64,000 bases of DNA from Sinonovacula constricta (Eukaryota > Mollusca > Bivalvia > Cardiida > Solecurtidae), in the NCBI GenBank assembly GCA_007844125.1, contig CM017564.1, positions 28,917,658-28,981,657 of the forward strand. Direction: 5' to 3'. The notes beneath the pieces were generated by a model, which saw nothing but the letters and a program-made list of their open reading frames with translations, made no database searches and had not been told where the DNA came from. Position numbers and translations under genes: made by a program. Positions 12,501-22,281 of the stretch are shown piece after piece (position 1 is the stretch's first letter; every line of letters starts with the position of its first letter).

Positions 12501-14409
12501 ATATTTGGATTAGCCGGCATTTTTGCAGATACTGTGCAGCGACATTTCTATCATTATAGCACAGGGGCACTTATGAGGTGCCCAGGGACTGAACCCAGCT
12601 GGTCCATTATACTGACACCGACGAGTCAGGCGTAATGCTGTCCCTTTAGCCCGAGCGTTAGGAGGGAAGCCACTACTACCAACTTTAAAGTCTTTGGTTT
12701 GACCCGGCCTGGGGTTTGAACCCGCGACCTCCCGATCCGCAAGCCGACGCTCTACCACCTGAGCTATTGCGGCCAGGTCTGAGTGTATTTGTAACTGGGC
12801 CATTTAAATATGTACTAAATAGTCTAAAAATTGCTCAGACAATTGTTTTCATTCTCCTTAAAGTTAACACAATGTCATGATGAAGTACACATTTCAAACA
12901 ATATCAGAGATGATATAGATCCATCATCCATTGAGGTTTAGACAATGTTTTGCTGTTTTATGTTAAAGCTTTGCACACTAGACCAGCTATTTCCTGTCTA
13001 CTTTAAACTGACCTTATCAACAACATTAGTTTTGTCAACAATATGGGCATTGACAGGGGCCAGAAATCTCTGATTACTGGATTTGTAGACAATAAACAGC
13101 TGGTTATGCTTGGCCTGCTCGCCTCGCTCTTTCTGGGTGCTAAAAATACCATGGACAGGTCAGCAACAGAGCACACACTACCTCCACACTCTCTTCTGTA
13201 AAAATAAGGAATAAAAGCAAGAATAAAACCAAAATATTCATAACATAAATTTGAATTAAAGGAAATTGTACATAAAATATAACAAAAACTATGGGATACA
13301 CCAATGTATTGCAGACCCAGTCTTCATGAAAGAAATTTAAAAACACTGGACCTTCAGTCCACCAAGCTGGCAATATCTTCTGGACCAGTATGATTTTGGC
13401 ATTTTACATAAAAGGCTGGTAAGCTAACCGAGGTGTTACGAATGGTCTGATTCGGTAAAAGGCTGTAAAGCATTGTTTAGTTTAGTATATGTGTTCTCAT
13501 AATAACTCAGAATTTTGAAAATGATGTGGATGAAAATTCTGGTAGACTGTCGGTCCATTTAACTTATAAAATTTAATGGACCGACAGAGATTTTGGTGGA
13601 GATTTTGGTGGACTAGGGCCATGGTCCACCGGGCTTTGTTGAAGTCTGTAGCCTATATTAGTGGTATCATAGTAGATGCTTCAGGAAGTGTGAGCTTATA
13701 GAGAAATGCTTAAAGCACATTAGGTCAAACCAAGATGCTTGAGGCAGCTTGGAGTTGCAGAAAAATGCTCAGACAGAATAAACACAAAAAAGGAAGGTGC
13801 AGAATACCAGTATTTTATTTTCTAATGACCTTTTATATGTGTCATTATAATGTTCCATCTAGGAATCAAATTGTAAATAAGTTTTTACTAGATACTTACT
13901 TGCAAACAAGTTAACAATCATCACATGGAACTTCTCCCTAACACTGTCAGTAAGAGAGGCAGGAATGTGCATTAGAGTAAGCTGTCGTAAGTCTTGTAGA
14001 ATGGAGTCTGAGAGATCAGGTGGCTCAAACATTACTTCTGAACCTTCCAACCTGGACTTTATCCCCCTCAAGTTGTCTAGAGTGTCCACACATTGTTGGA
14101 ATACTGTAATAGTATTTGAAAAAACAACAACATTTAAATGAAACATATTTTACTGCGGCTATTAACATCTGGAAAATATAAACATAGATAAGCTGATGAT
14201 GTCTGACTTGAAGATTGTCTTCAAGGTCCACAAATACTTTACTATATGTACACACAGTTCGAAATTCTTTTAAAAACTTGAAGAAAGAGTTTATGATTTT
14301 TTATCCCATATCACTTACCAGCTTCTCCGGCTGAATCTTTGTTTCTCTTCACTTTAAGACACAGTCTCTCAACTGCCTGCAGTGCTTCACTCGCTGTGTC
14401 TGTAAGCAT
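3541..14409 (-). CDS. Tandem RlaP-type nucleotidyltransferase-fold protein, 12 exons, 608 aa model
   Basis: Exons (minus strand): 14409-14319, 14103-13900, 13195-13013, 11628-11469, 10095-9972, 9671-9548, 9245-9077, 8444-8273, 7356-7222, 6105-5923, 5299-5186, 3711-3541. The ATG at 14409 has an in-frame TGA just upstream. All junctions are GT/AG. Phases join and give 609 codons only if one extra base is removed in exon 3 (A-run at 13142-13146) and two in exon 8 (8415 and 8302-8303). Residues 384-398 read Gly-Ser-x-x-Tyr-Gly-Leu-x-Thr-x-x-Ser-Asp-x-Asp, the Pol-beta-fold signature of predicted nucleotidyltransferases (PF10127/RlaP). Glu431 may be the third acid. A Lys-Gly-x-x-x-x-x-Leu-Glu-Leu segment and a C-terminal helical region typical of RlaP follow. 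Residues 100-300 repeat that architecture (Glu-Leu-x-x-Phe-Val-Gln-Phe-Leu-Ala-Lys-Gly, then the helical tail) without GS/DxD, so the N-terminal module looks catalytically dead. The substrate is unknown; bacterial relatives are linked to RNA repair. Confidence 0.75.
3995..4615. repeat. 35-bp minisatellite, about 17 copies, in the last intron of the RlaP-like gene
   Basis: Near-identical 35-base units (core CAGCTAATAATACTTAGCA, then CAGAAAGTGTGCAGGC) run head to tail. Variants are few: CTATTAATA for CTAATAATA, GTGCTGG for GTGCAGG, single changes such as AATTGCGC. It lies between the exons at 5186-5299 and 3541-3711 and ends against a T-run at 4622. Confidence 0.95.
5345..5625. repeat. Interspersed palindromic element (copy 1 of 2)
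   Basis: The stretch with 'GTCCACCAAAATCTCTGACA' and an internal palindrome (PuCCATTAAATTTTATAAGTTAAATGGACC) recurs inverted at 13320-13640. Both copies share a flanking stretch with CATAATTCTGAATTATTATG. Two inverted copies in introns of one gene suggest a MITE-like non-autonomous element; the exact termini are not resolved. Confidence 0.6.
6255..6745. repeat. Degenerate ~48-bp minisatellite in an intron
   Basis: About ten diverged units containing TTCAGCTATATATGGACAAA, then CCAAGCCATATGACT, then AGAGACCATG. They sit between the exons at 7222-7356 and 5923-6105. The apparent 68-codon frame across it is a repeat artefact. Confidence 0.9.
6970..7160 (-). mobile_element. tRNA-derived SINE, family A (degenerate copy)
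   Basis: Read on the minus strand it begins with a tRNA-like head (variable box B in 'GGTTCGAGTCC' style, here diverged). It ends with the family tail: acc-ggt-ggttct, then GGGTCTTCCTC, then GCTGGATGTC, then a Gly-rich-codon-like GGTGCGTTGTAACAG end. The tail is shared with copies at 7650, 7945, 8703, 10160, 10396, 30880, 31590 and 37905. Confidence 0.75.
7650..7902 (-). mobile_element. tRNA-derived SINE, family A
   Basis: The tail (minus strand ...GTCTTCCTCCACCAACAAGC...) begins near 7740 and the A-rich end (TTTCAAAAACAAACAAAACA) lies near 7650-7672. The tRNA-like head lies near 7800-7900. It sits inside an intron of the RlaP-like gene. Confidence 0.8.
7945..8172 (-). mobile_element. tRNA-derived SINE, family A
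   Basis: Same architecture as the copy at 7650-7902, placed directly next to it and in the same orientation. Read on the minus strand, the head near 8100-8165 is followed by the TTCCACCCAGACATTTGTCT region and the GGTTTTCCTCCACCAAAATA tail. Confidence 0.78.
8703..8960 (+). mobile_element. tRNA-derived SINE, family A (best preserved copy)
   Basis: It starts with GGGGGCGCCCGTGGCGTAGT and has an A-box-like GTAGTGGTAGAG and a B-box GGTTCGAGTCC near 8778. These are the internal RNA polymerase III promoter of a tRNA. The conserved family tail with GGGGTCTTCCTCC and TAGCTGGATGTCG follows, and the end is A-rich (AAAGAACAAAAACAAAAACA). It lies in the intron between exons 7 and 8 of the RlaP-like gene. 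It is a SINE rather than a working tRNA gene, because no full cloverleaf closes. Confidence 0.88.
10160..10398 (-). mobile_element. tRNA-derived SINE, family A (left arm of inverted pair)
   Basis: The A-rich tail complement (TTTGTTTTTGAAATACATTG) is at 10168 and the tRNA-like head ends at 10395 with GGGCGCCC. It abuts a second copy in the opposite orientation. Confidence 0.85.
10396..10652 (+). mobile_element. tRNA-derived SINE, family A (right arm of inverted pair)
   Basis: The head starts at the shared GGGCGCCCCACCCATGGCTTAG, the B-box-like GGGTTCGAGTCCC is near 10465, and the tail ends in TTTCAAAAACAAAAAACAAA near 10650. Together with 10160-10398 it forms a head-to-head inverted repeat of about 490 bases in an intron. 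Confidence 0.87.
11690..11865. repeat. Interspersed repeat family H, copy 1
   Basis: The segment around CTCCCACTTTTGGTGAGAAA, ...AATCTCCCTAC..., ATGAAAATAACAAATATCCC, ...AAAATCTCCCACT recurs in the same orientation at about 14845-15030. Two diverged copies about 3.1 kb apart indicate a dispersed repeat or an old segmental duplication. Confidence 0.65.
12513..12778 (-). mobile_element. tRNA-derived SINE, family B
   Basis: The minus-strand head reads GGCCGCAATAGCTCAGGTGG (A box) with a B-box GGGTTCAAACCCC near 12712. The body has a conserved 'GGAGGGAAGCC' complement and a tail near 12513-12570 with GCGACATTTCTATCATTATA complement. Its 97-codon open frame (Ala-Gln-Val-Val-Glu-Arg-Arg...) is the well-known spurious protein made by reading a tRNA-like SINE, not a gene. 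Confidence 0.88.
13320..13640. repeat. Interspersed palindromic element (copy 2 of 2)
   Basis: Inverted relative to the copy at 5345-5625. Shares the internal palindrome around TTTAACTTATAAAATTTAAT and flanking GACTGTCGGTCCA / GGACCGACAG. It lies in the intron between exons 2 and 3 of the RlaP-like gene. Confidence 0.6.
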
Positions 14410-14844
14410 GATGCGTCACTTACTCTTTTATGTGACACAGTTTTCTGAAACATGAAGAATTAAAAATAAAAAGCGTTTTTTATCATGTTTTTTGTTTTGC
14501 TTTGTAAACAAGATCATATTTGGTACACAAAAAAATCAGTTCATACTTAATAAATCTGATCTTAATTAAATACAGCTTTATTAGAACAAGATTCATAAAT
14601 ACAGTTTATCAATAACAGAACTGACAATGTTGATGAAATGTTAAACATTTAAATGGAGCTGATTTCAAGACAACATGATGCAGTAAAGGAAAAAAGATAC
14701 AAGACTGGACCTTTGCAAATTTATCATAGGCCTCACCCTAACCAGTAACCTTACCTAATCCTTTTTCTCCCAGATTTTGTACATGGTTTATTCTAATGCA
14801 ATGTTATATAATCAAAACACATAATGTACAGGTAGGGCGTGCAT

Positions 14845-15030
14845 ACATGTGAACTCAACCACTTTTGGAGGCACTTTTAAGGTTCAAAGTTATTTAAAAA
14901 TGAGGGATGTTTTACACAATTTCAGACATCTCCCTACTTGAAAACAGATAATTTACTTCTTTATTTAAATGAAAATAACAAATCTCCCAATTTTCAAAAT
15001 GAAAATCTCACACTTTGGCCTAAGAAAATT
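14845..15030. repeat. Interspersed repeat family H, copy 2
   Basis: Shares ATCTCCCTACTTGAAAACAG-type, ATGAAAATAACAAATCTCCC and AAAATCTCACACTTTGGCC segments in order with 11690-11865. Confidence 0.62.
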
Positions 15031-17994
15031 ATTCTATTCTAAATGCTAGGTTGAGGACAGTTGCTTTGGTAACAGGTTAAACATTTTATAATCTAAAGGA
15101 AAGAGAGAGTGGCAGAACATGTTAATCCTGCATTAGTGTTTGGGGACCCGGTACATGTAACTGGTAGCAGAGATTTTTGGTCTAAAAATGGAGATAGGGC
15201 CTGGGGCCTTTGAAAAGGGGAATATTTTGTGGCATTTTACTAAAAATAGGGGGAAATGTGCATGTTAAATTTCCTTATTTCCTATCATACATCTTGCAAG
15301 TTTATTACAAGATCTATGTCTTTTATGGTTCTTAAATTGCTCCACTAGATTATGATTGTCAATTTCACTCAATTTTTGAAATTTATGACTGGGGAATTTT
15401 CCTTGTTGTGGGAAAAACCAAGCTTACTTTCCAAAAGGAAGGGACCTTTATATATGATTACACATAATTCTAAATTGTCCCTTGTAGATGCAGAGAAATT
15501 GATAGACTTGGATTTCCATAAAATAGTAGAAATGACCAAAACTGAGTGCTGAAGTCAATATTTATTTCTTGAATACTCAAGAAAGAACCTGCAAATTACA
15601 AAATATACACTTAGACACATAAAAAAAAACATTACAGAAATACACCTCACATTACAACCATTCAACATTTAGAACAATGCACTAAAGTTTCTAATTCAAT
15701 TTAGACTTCAATGCATTCAATACAAACCCTAACAACTACTTAACAGATACCTAATATTACCCAACTTACATGTCAGTTGATAATTGCTTTAAATAAGCTA
15801 CGTAACAGTTAAGAAAAAACCTCACTCTCACGAGAACATGCACACAGCAGACAGACAAGATGAAGACTGCTTTAATAGGTAATAGGTTAACTAAACAAGA
15901 CAACCCATGCTCATCTGCATAAACATATATATATCATGTACAAACGATGGACAAGGTACTTGACACTAAAAAATCATTACAATATTTCCACCTCATACTT
16001 AATGAAAAATAACATGAGGTACAGGGGTACCTAAAGTAAGTTATGCATTAATTAAATGTTATACACACTCCATCTACACATTATAATAAATATTCTAATA
16101 AATAAATAATGTTCTATAAGTGGGTAAAATAGGCATAGAGCATGATGTATTCAACTGAGATGCATCTTATGACAATGTGTAACTAACTGTAAGCTTTAAA
16201 TACACGATTGTTTGAAAGACCCCGTTATTGTCTATTAGCTCATTATTCTTGATTGTTTATATTTCTACAGTAAGCAGTTACTATGACGGATGAAATTGAA
16301 AGTATGTGTATTTTTAAATAACGTTTCAATCAAATCCAATAATAGGTAATATTTTAGAAAGTATTTAATTTAAAAATGCGTCAGTGTCCTGTCATAAACA
16401 ATATCATATGTGACAGAACTCACGTGCATATTGTTATATAATGAGACAAAAAGTAGACGCGACATTTTTGCTGTGAAAAAGAAAATTGATTTTTTTTTTC
16501 AGAAAGATAACTGGACAGTTGTTTGCGTGGAATGTGAATGTTATCAAACATAATTATGTCGTAACATTGTGTCAAACTCATCCTCATTAGCTCTATTGGT
16601 TTCAAGGCTTACCGGTTCATTCTCATCACTTTTTCAGTCACAATTTGCACATTTCTAAAAAGGATATCACCCACACAACAATTGTGCAAGATAACACTCT
16701 TGAATATTCCATTCAATAATTGTTTGTGAAATGAAAATATTTCATATTTAAGATACTGTATTGATAAGCCTTAAATATTAGAGAATTTCCACATTAAGAA
16801 ATGGTTATGAGTGAAACAATTAAGTTACTAAAGGTGCTCGGTGATAATGGTCCCTAATTATGATCACTTAGTGTGTCAGCACTTGTTCCATTAAACGTAA
16901 CTCAGGGTTAGAAATCATCTTGCTGGTGCTGCTAATGGCACCAGTGACAAGTGATAAATCATGTTGCACAGTCTTGAATGCGTGCTTGTATCCCACAATG
17001 CTGCTGCCAAGTCAATGAGAGGTATGCCTAGAGACTTGTATGTTTAAGTCATGACCAATTTCTTCTTGGTGGAGGCACGTATAGAAACGTCATAACATCA
17101 TTGCATCTCTCATCATTAATACAGTTAGGTCCTGTCCACCATGGTGTGTGTTCTAAACTTCTGAATCCTGAATGTTGTCCTGGATGTACTTGCTCTATCT
17201 AATCATTGTGTTTGGTTCAATGGCATCAGTTTTCCTTCAAGACTGTAAGTCTTTGTTGTAGGATGTAGATAGACATCATGTTAATAAATTTTAAATATTT
17301 GAGGAAGTGTTGAAGAAAAAAAAAATCTGTTCATTTAGCACACATTTGTTAGTCTCAGAACTGCTACTAAATTATGTTTTCATAGCATTCCACTCCATTT
17401 GGTATCAGTATTTGTTATTTTCTGACTCAACCAGATTCATTTCCCAGTTTTGGACACAAATAATCTCTGTGGAAATGAAAAACACAGACAAACATTCATA
17501 TCTTTTATATGCCTGACTACATTTGTAGTTCAAACAACTCCTTGTTTAAGTAAGAAAAATGCAATTTAGGTTTTAAAAAGATCTGCATGACTGTGAGGCC
17601 ATTTTCCAAGTTTCTATCATGTGACCTAAGAGATTTCAGTTTTGGATATGTTCATTTATGGAAAATAATCAATTTTTATCGCAAAAATGTAATAAACAAT
17701 GGAGTGTGCTGTTGCTTTTGTAACAAATATAAAGTGTTTCTCATTTTGGACTTTACAAAAGCATGTCGTAGTAAAACATCATGCAGTTTTCTTCATAAAT
17801 GAATATCTTACTTTTTTTATGAAGGAAAAAGGAAGTAAACAATGTCATGTGACCATAGATAAGATTATGTGACTGGTTTAGAAAATCTCATGAGATTTTG
17901 GCCATCTGACCTTGACTTAAACAGTCAACTGATGTTAATGATTAAAAAAGTAGCAATTTTCATTTATCTTCCAGTAACCTAATTTGAGGCTCAC

Positions 17995-18152
17995 CTATTT
18001 CGACTGCCATTTTTACTTTCATTTTAAACTCTGTGATGTATTTTCTCTGACGTAACTTCTCGCGACATTTGTTGACAAACACATATTTTGACAGCTCAGG
18101 CAGAGCATGTGGCAAATCCAAGATTCCATGGTAAGGATATCTCAAATTCAAA
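17995..18152 (-). CDS. Unassigned exon-like open frame
   Basis: A ~50-residue basic, helical frame (Leu-Asp-Leu-Pro-His-Ala-Leu-Pro-Glu-Leu..., Cys-Arg-Glu-Lys-Leu-Arg...) ends at a good donor (GAAATAG|GTGAGC, about 17995). It begins after an AG at about 18142 that would fit phase 2. That phase matches the end of the last recognised exon of the secreted repeat-protein gene at 22286, so it could be a distant downstream exon of it. The pyrimidine tract is poor and the ~4.1 kb intron is long. I do not recognise the family. Confidence 0.3.
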
Positions 18153-18498
18153 TAAACTCACATTATTTCAGTGTTTTTTCTTATTTCCATAATAAGTGAC
18201 AGTTTGCATGTTGTTATCAATGATATTTAATATGAACTTGAACTGCATACCAAGCAATCTTCTATAAGAAGGCCTGTTTCGTTATGTCATAAGTCGCATG
18301 AAAGTCATGTGCTAAAAATGCTAGACTATAGAGAAACATGGGTCTTGTAAGATGTACACGTTAATTACAATGATTCTATAATTCTGACTGAAACATGTAC
18401 AGCCGTCTTTCGAAGTATCAAATGAAGCTAGACATTGTAGGATTCAAAATGGTATCTTGGGTTTTCTTCTCTCATTCGGTTATTATTTATATTTCCAG

Positions 18499-18748
18499 GC
18501 ACTAAAGAAATACTTGTTGTACTCCCCATCTCAGATGTGGGCAGCTATGAACCTAATAAGAAGGTATGGGGATGCAAATGAAGAACATTGCCCGAGTGTT
18601 TAGCCTACCTGAATCGTCAGTGAGACACAAGTTAAGTAAGATGGTTGACCCAGAAGCAATGAGATCAGGACCAGCCAAACCAAAAGTGGGAAATTACCTC
18701 AAGTACTCAGCCATGTACTTCAGAACAAGTTTCCAAACCATAAACTAA
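18499..18748 (+). pseudogene. HTH_psq-like (transposase-derived) exon with one-base frameshift
   Basis: A clean acceptor (TTATATTTCCAG) precedes a frame starting Ala-Leu-Lys-Lys. It has the pattern Trp-x-x-Ala...Ile-Arg-Arg-Tyr-Gly...Ile-Ala-Arg-x-Phe-x-Leu-Pro-x-Ser-Ser-Val-Arg, typical of pipsqueak-type helix-turn-helix domains in Tigger/pogo-like transposases and their domesticated relatives. A Gly-Pro tail about 20 residues further on also fits. The two halves are in frames one base apart; dropping one G from the GGGG at 18568-18571 joins them. It ends at TAA 18746. No upstream exon or DDE domain was found, so it is either the last exon of a gene lying to the left or a transposon relic. 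Confidence 0.5.
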
Positions 18749-18867
18749 GGAACTGCTGATCCTTTCAGTGCCAGTTGAAACAGACATTTTGGTAATAGGT
18801 AATACCAAGTTATAGTCTATACTGCTCGTTCAGCCAACTTTACAGTTTACCCCCTGGTCATTGGGTA

Positions 18868-19085
18868 TGTTCGTCAATCCCGTACTATGGCAGCCAACAC
18901 ATGGCGCTGGGAAGTCATATTACTGACCTGAATAACCCTCGCAGGTACCCATTTATACACCTGGGTGAAGTGGAACAATTTGAGGGAAATTTCTTGCTCA
19001 AGGAAATTAGCTGTGACTTGACCGCGTTTGGAACCACGACCCCGTAATCCGGAGTCGTGCGTCCTACCACTGGACTGTTCCGCTC
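18868..19085 (-). mobile_element. tRNA-like SINE, family D
   Basis: On the minus strand a tRNA-like head covers about 19020-19085: GGAGCGGAACAGTCCAGTGG as A-box region and GGTTCCAAACGCGG as degenerate B box. A conserved body with TTGAGCAAGAAATTTCCCTC and CACCCAGGTGTATAAATGGG follows. Only one copy is seen in the window, so the assignment rests on the tRNA-like end. Confidence 0.6.
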
Positions 19086-21237
19086 CTCTATTTAGGAGGA
19101 TGAAGAAAATTAAACTAGATTTTGTTCTGTTGGGTTATGCTCGAGTAAGTCTTGTGTTTGTTAAATGGGTTGCATGCGATACATGTAAAACTGGGTCTAT
19201 TTGACCTTATGTAAATAGACCTTATGTATCTGCTGTGAAAGTAGTCAGAAGGGGAAATGTAGTCAAACGTCCACATTGCATTCTTGATATGATTTTATAC
19301 AACATTTATTTATAAAATATAAATAAAAAATATGAAACATGCCGTTTTTCTTTTGTTTTCCAACATTTATATGTTGCTATTCCATACGCAAAACAACTAA
19401 GACCAAGTGTTAAATTACTACAAATGAGAACAGCATATCAAAGGCGTTGTTTCTAGTGTCTCACTTTATAAACAATTGATATCATGAACAAAAACGTTAA
19501 ATACAAGCATTTAAAAGGGATACCACTTGATAAATAAGTGCTTAACTGACATGTTTCTGACAGTTTCTAGTAGTAATTCAATGAAGTTCACTTCGCAAGA
19601 AAATTGGCTTAAGGGTGTGGAAACGGTGACGCTAGGATAAATCTGTCATACAACATTCAAGCATGTAAAGATATTTCGGAAGATACTGGCATTATTTGAA
19701 ATAATTCTAGATGAGAAATTCAATATGCTAACTTCAGAACTCTAAAGAAAATGAGTTAAGAAAGTCAGAACAATTATTTTGTAGCCTTCTCATTTAAATT
19801 AAAGTTCAAAATAAGCTCGATTTATGATACAATGATAAGCAAACTGCTAACCTCTTTTGCTATAAACTGCTTCAGTCGCTGGCGCTACAACATTTGTTTA
19901 CTTCTGTATTGTGCAATAAGTCAATATATCCGGCCGAATCGCAATAACTTGGACCGTAACAAACACGATCATATCCGATGCCACTAATGCAAGATTCGTT
20001 ATTACTCGGCTGTACTTCGACAAGCCCGGAAATGTTTTCGGTACTGGTTTCACATGTAGTAACTAATAAAGGGCTTTTCACGTTTTCAGCTTGACTGAAT
20101 AAATTTTCTGCAACAAATATAAAATGCTACAGATTGGTACATTTTGGAGTAAGTACATGCCTTAAGGTTTTGTTTCTAAGAGATCTCCTTTGATGTAATT
20201 TTGTACTGTGAAAAATCTGTCGCTCTGGACTTTAGGACTTTAGAATAATTTTTAAAATATAAATGCAAAGATTATCGATACGTTTTTGAACGACAAATGC
20301 ATCTCACAAACACGACCCAAGACTCCGCCGCTCTTCACGTGCCAATAAATAACATTACTTTGGTGTTATCATTGCCCCAATGTAGTGGAAAACGCCCCCA
20401 AGAAATAAAAATGCCATTATTTGTCCAGCATAACTTAAAATTGCCTCATTCTATTTGGAGGTTGTTATTTTACCCATTCCGGTCAAGGCGTCCTTTTAGA
20501 GCTTGTTATTACCATGTATCTGGATATTGTTATTACCGTGCATCATAATATACTAGAAAATACTTAAGAAATTCGCTTACCTTTCCAATTTAAAATTTTG
20601 CTTATTCATACTGAGTTTAATGTATATTTAATTTTGATAAGTACTTTAAAAAAGTAGGAACTCGTTTCTCGTAGCAACGAGAACTGAAAATATACTTTGA
20701 GTTTCAACCGTGTTCCCGACATTTACTCAGTACATGTTATAATTACACGACAACCCAAACACACGTGTATTTTATCACGATCGACCCTGGTATATTAAGT
20801 TTCTCACTGTCTGCATTCAGAATTAAATAAATTTTGAATATTCTCGACTTTTATTTGAACACGTTGCTGTGCAACTTACTGTAATGATCGAATGGAAAGT
20901 GGCTAATAGTGAGAACAGTCGTGTAGGAGTTCAAGCTCAACTTGGAAATAGGCAATGATATGATGCTACAAGAAAAATCGAAATGATAAAAATTACGAAT
21001 GTCTTTTGCTAACAAAGAACAACCGCAAACTGTTTGAAAGGTGATGGTGTGTATATAGCGAAGAAACACAGGTCTCTAGAGTGAAAATTTTACTAGTAAG
21101 TAAGCATTCATAACAGAACATGTACATTACAAAGTAGACACCAGTCCAGCATTCACCAGAAATTGTAATCTGCTCCGAGTGACGCCTCGAACCTGCAAGC
21201 AGAGATTAGACACCAACTTAGTTCCAGGCAGGGATGG

Positions 21238-21276
21238 ATCCGGGTTGGGGTGGGGGTGGTGGTGGGGGGTGGGGTG
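21238..21276 (+). repeat. G-rich tract with G-quadruplex potential
   Basis: Contains at least five runs of three or more G separated by 1-3 bases within about 40 bases. This satisfies the usual G-quadruplex pattern on the plus strand. No gene promoter is recognised beside it. Confidence 0.6.
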
Positions 21277-22281
21277 CATCTCATTTTTTAAGGATCCGTC
21301 CCTGGTTCAGGGTATTTGGAAACTGCACTACGCACACAAAAATTACTACATATAGCCAGAAATGGAGATTGTATTGTAAATTAGATGGCAACTATCATAT
21401 CCAATTGAACATCTTTTTCTGGGATTTCAGCAGTAATTAGACCTCACCAATGTTGGTGCGTTTAACACAAAATATTACACCTTTTTTATAAAAGAAAAAA
21501 ATGGTCTTTATGTCCACGTGTTCTTTACTCGGAACACAATATTAAATTCAGAGAAAGGAACTTGAACAAAAACTAATTAAAATAAAAATTTTGACCGTTA
21601 TATTTTGCTGTGTCGACCGCCACTACATGTTTGCCTTCTGCATTATGATGCAACATTGAACACCATGGTTTTAGTCATGTAAAACTTGTCGATTAATATC
21701 GACGCTAATATTTGCGATTAATATCTAAGTCTTTAATGTGGTATCCGACAGTTTGCCTGTATTAAATAAACAAATGTATTGCCCCGCTGTTTGAGGGAAT
21801 GTGGGCATACTTTTCCAGATCTACTAATAGATAACGTAACGACGTCAGAGCGAATTACCCGGATATGTAATTAAACCCGGATATGTTATAACGGATATGT
21901 TATAAGGTGATCTCAAAGTATGTGGTCACTTTGAAAAAATAGCTAATTTTAGCGTGGATCAGTAGGAAATGCACGTTTGTAACGACTAGTCTGGTGATAC
22001 CCTCCCTTTTGCACATAGATGTAGGACACCTAATAAACAGCTTATCGGTGGGTCGTTTTGTGAAAAATAATTTATGGTTTAAAAATAGCTATCTCAACTG
22101 CGTGGCTCGAATAGGAAACACTCGTTTAAAGTTACGACTGGGGATTTATTCTTGACTGTTCACACAGATCTTTGGCATCACTGAACATCAAGCATCAATG
22201 AACATTTTACAAGACCTTTTTCTTTGGGACCAAACTGTCGGATACCACTTTTGATACCTGTAAAAATAATGTATAGCCTAC

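Larger units (their letters stand above)
14410..18495. other. Gene-poor interval upstream of the RlaP-like gene
   Basis: AT-rich DNA without a convincing gene on either strand, apart from one exon-like minus-strand frame at 17995-18152. It contains the second copy of repeat family H (about 14845-15030). The promoter and any 5' UTR exon of the RlaP-like gene should lie here, but no clear TATA or initiator is visible near 14409. Short open frames at 15352, 16420, 17307 and 17587 have no recognisable motif. Confidence 0.5.
18750..22281. other. Interval without recognised genes
   Basis: It contains one SINE-like repeat (18868-19085), a short hairpin near 20658 (CTCGTTTCTCGTAGCAACGA) and a G-rich tract at 21240-21275. 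The minus-strand frame at 19872-20081 and the plus-strand frame at 20297-20548 have no motif or splice support. Nothing else is supportable. Confidence 0.5.

Noticed and set aside
12510..12803. 97-codon frame with Ala-Gln-Val-Val-Glu-Arg-Arg start
   Set aside because: It is the classic spurious translation of a tRNA-like SINE; the same sequence recurs at 22.6, 27.0 and 30.5 kb.
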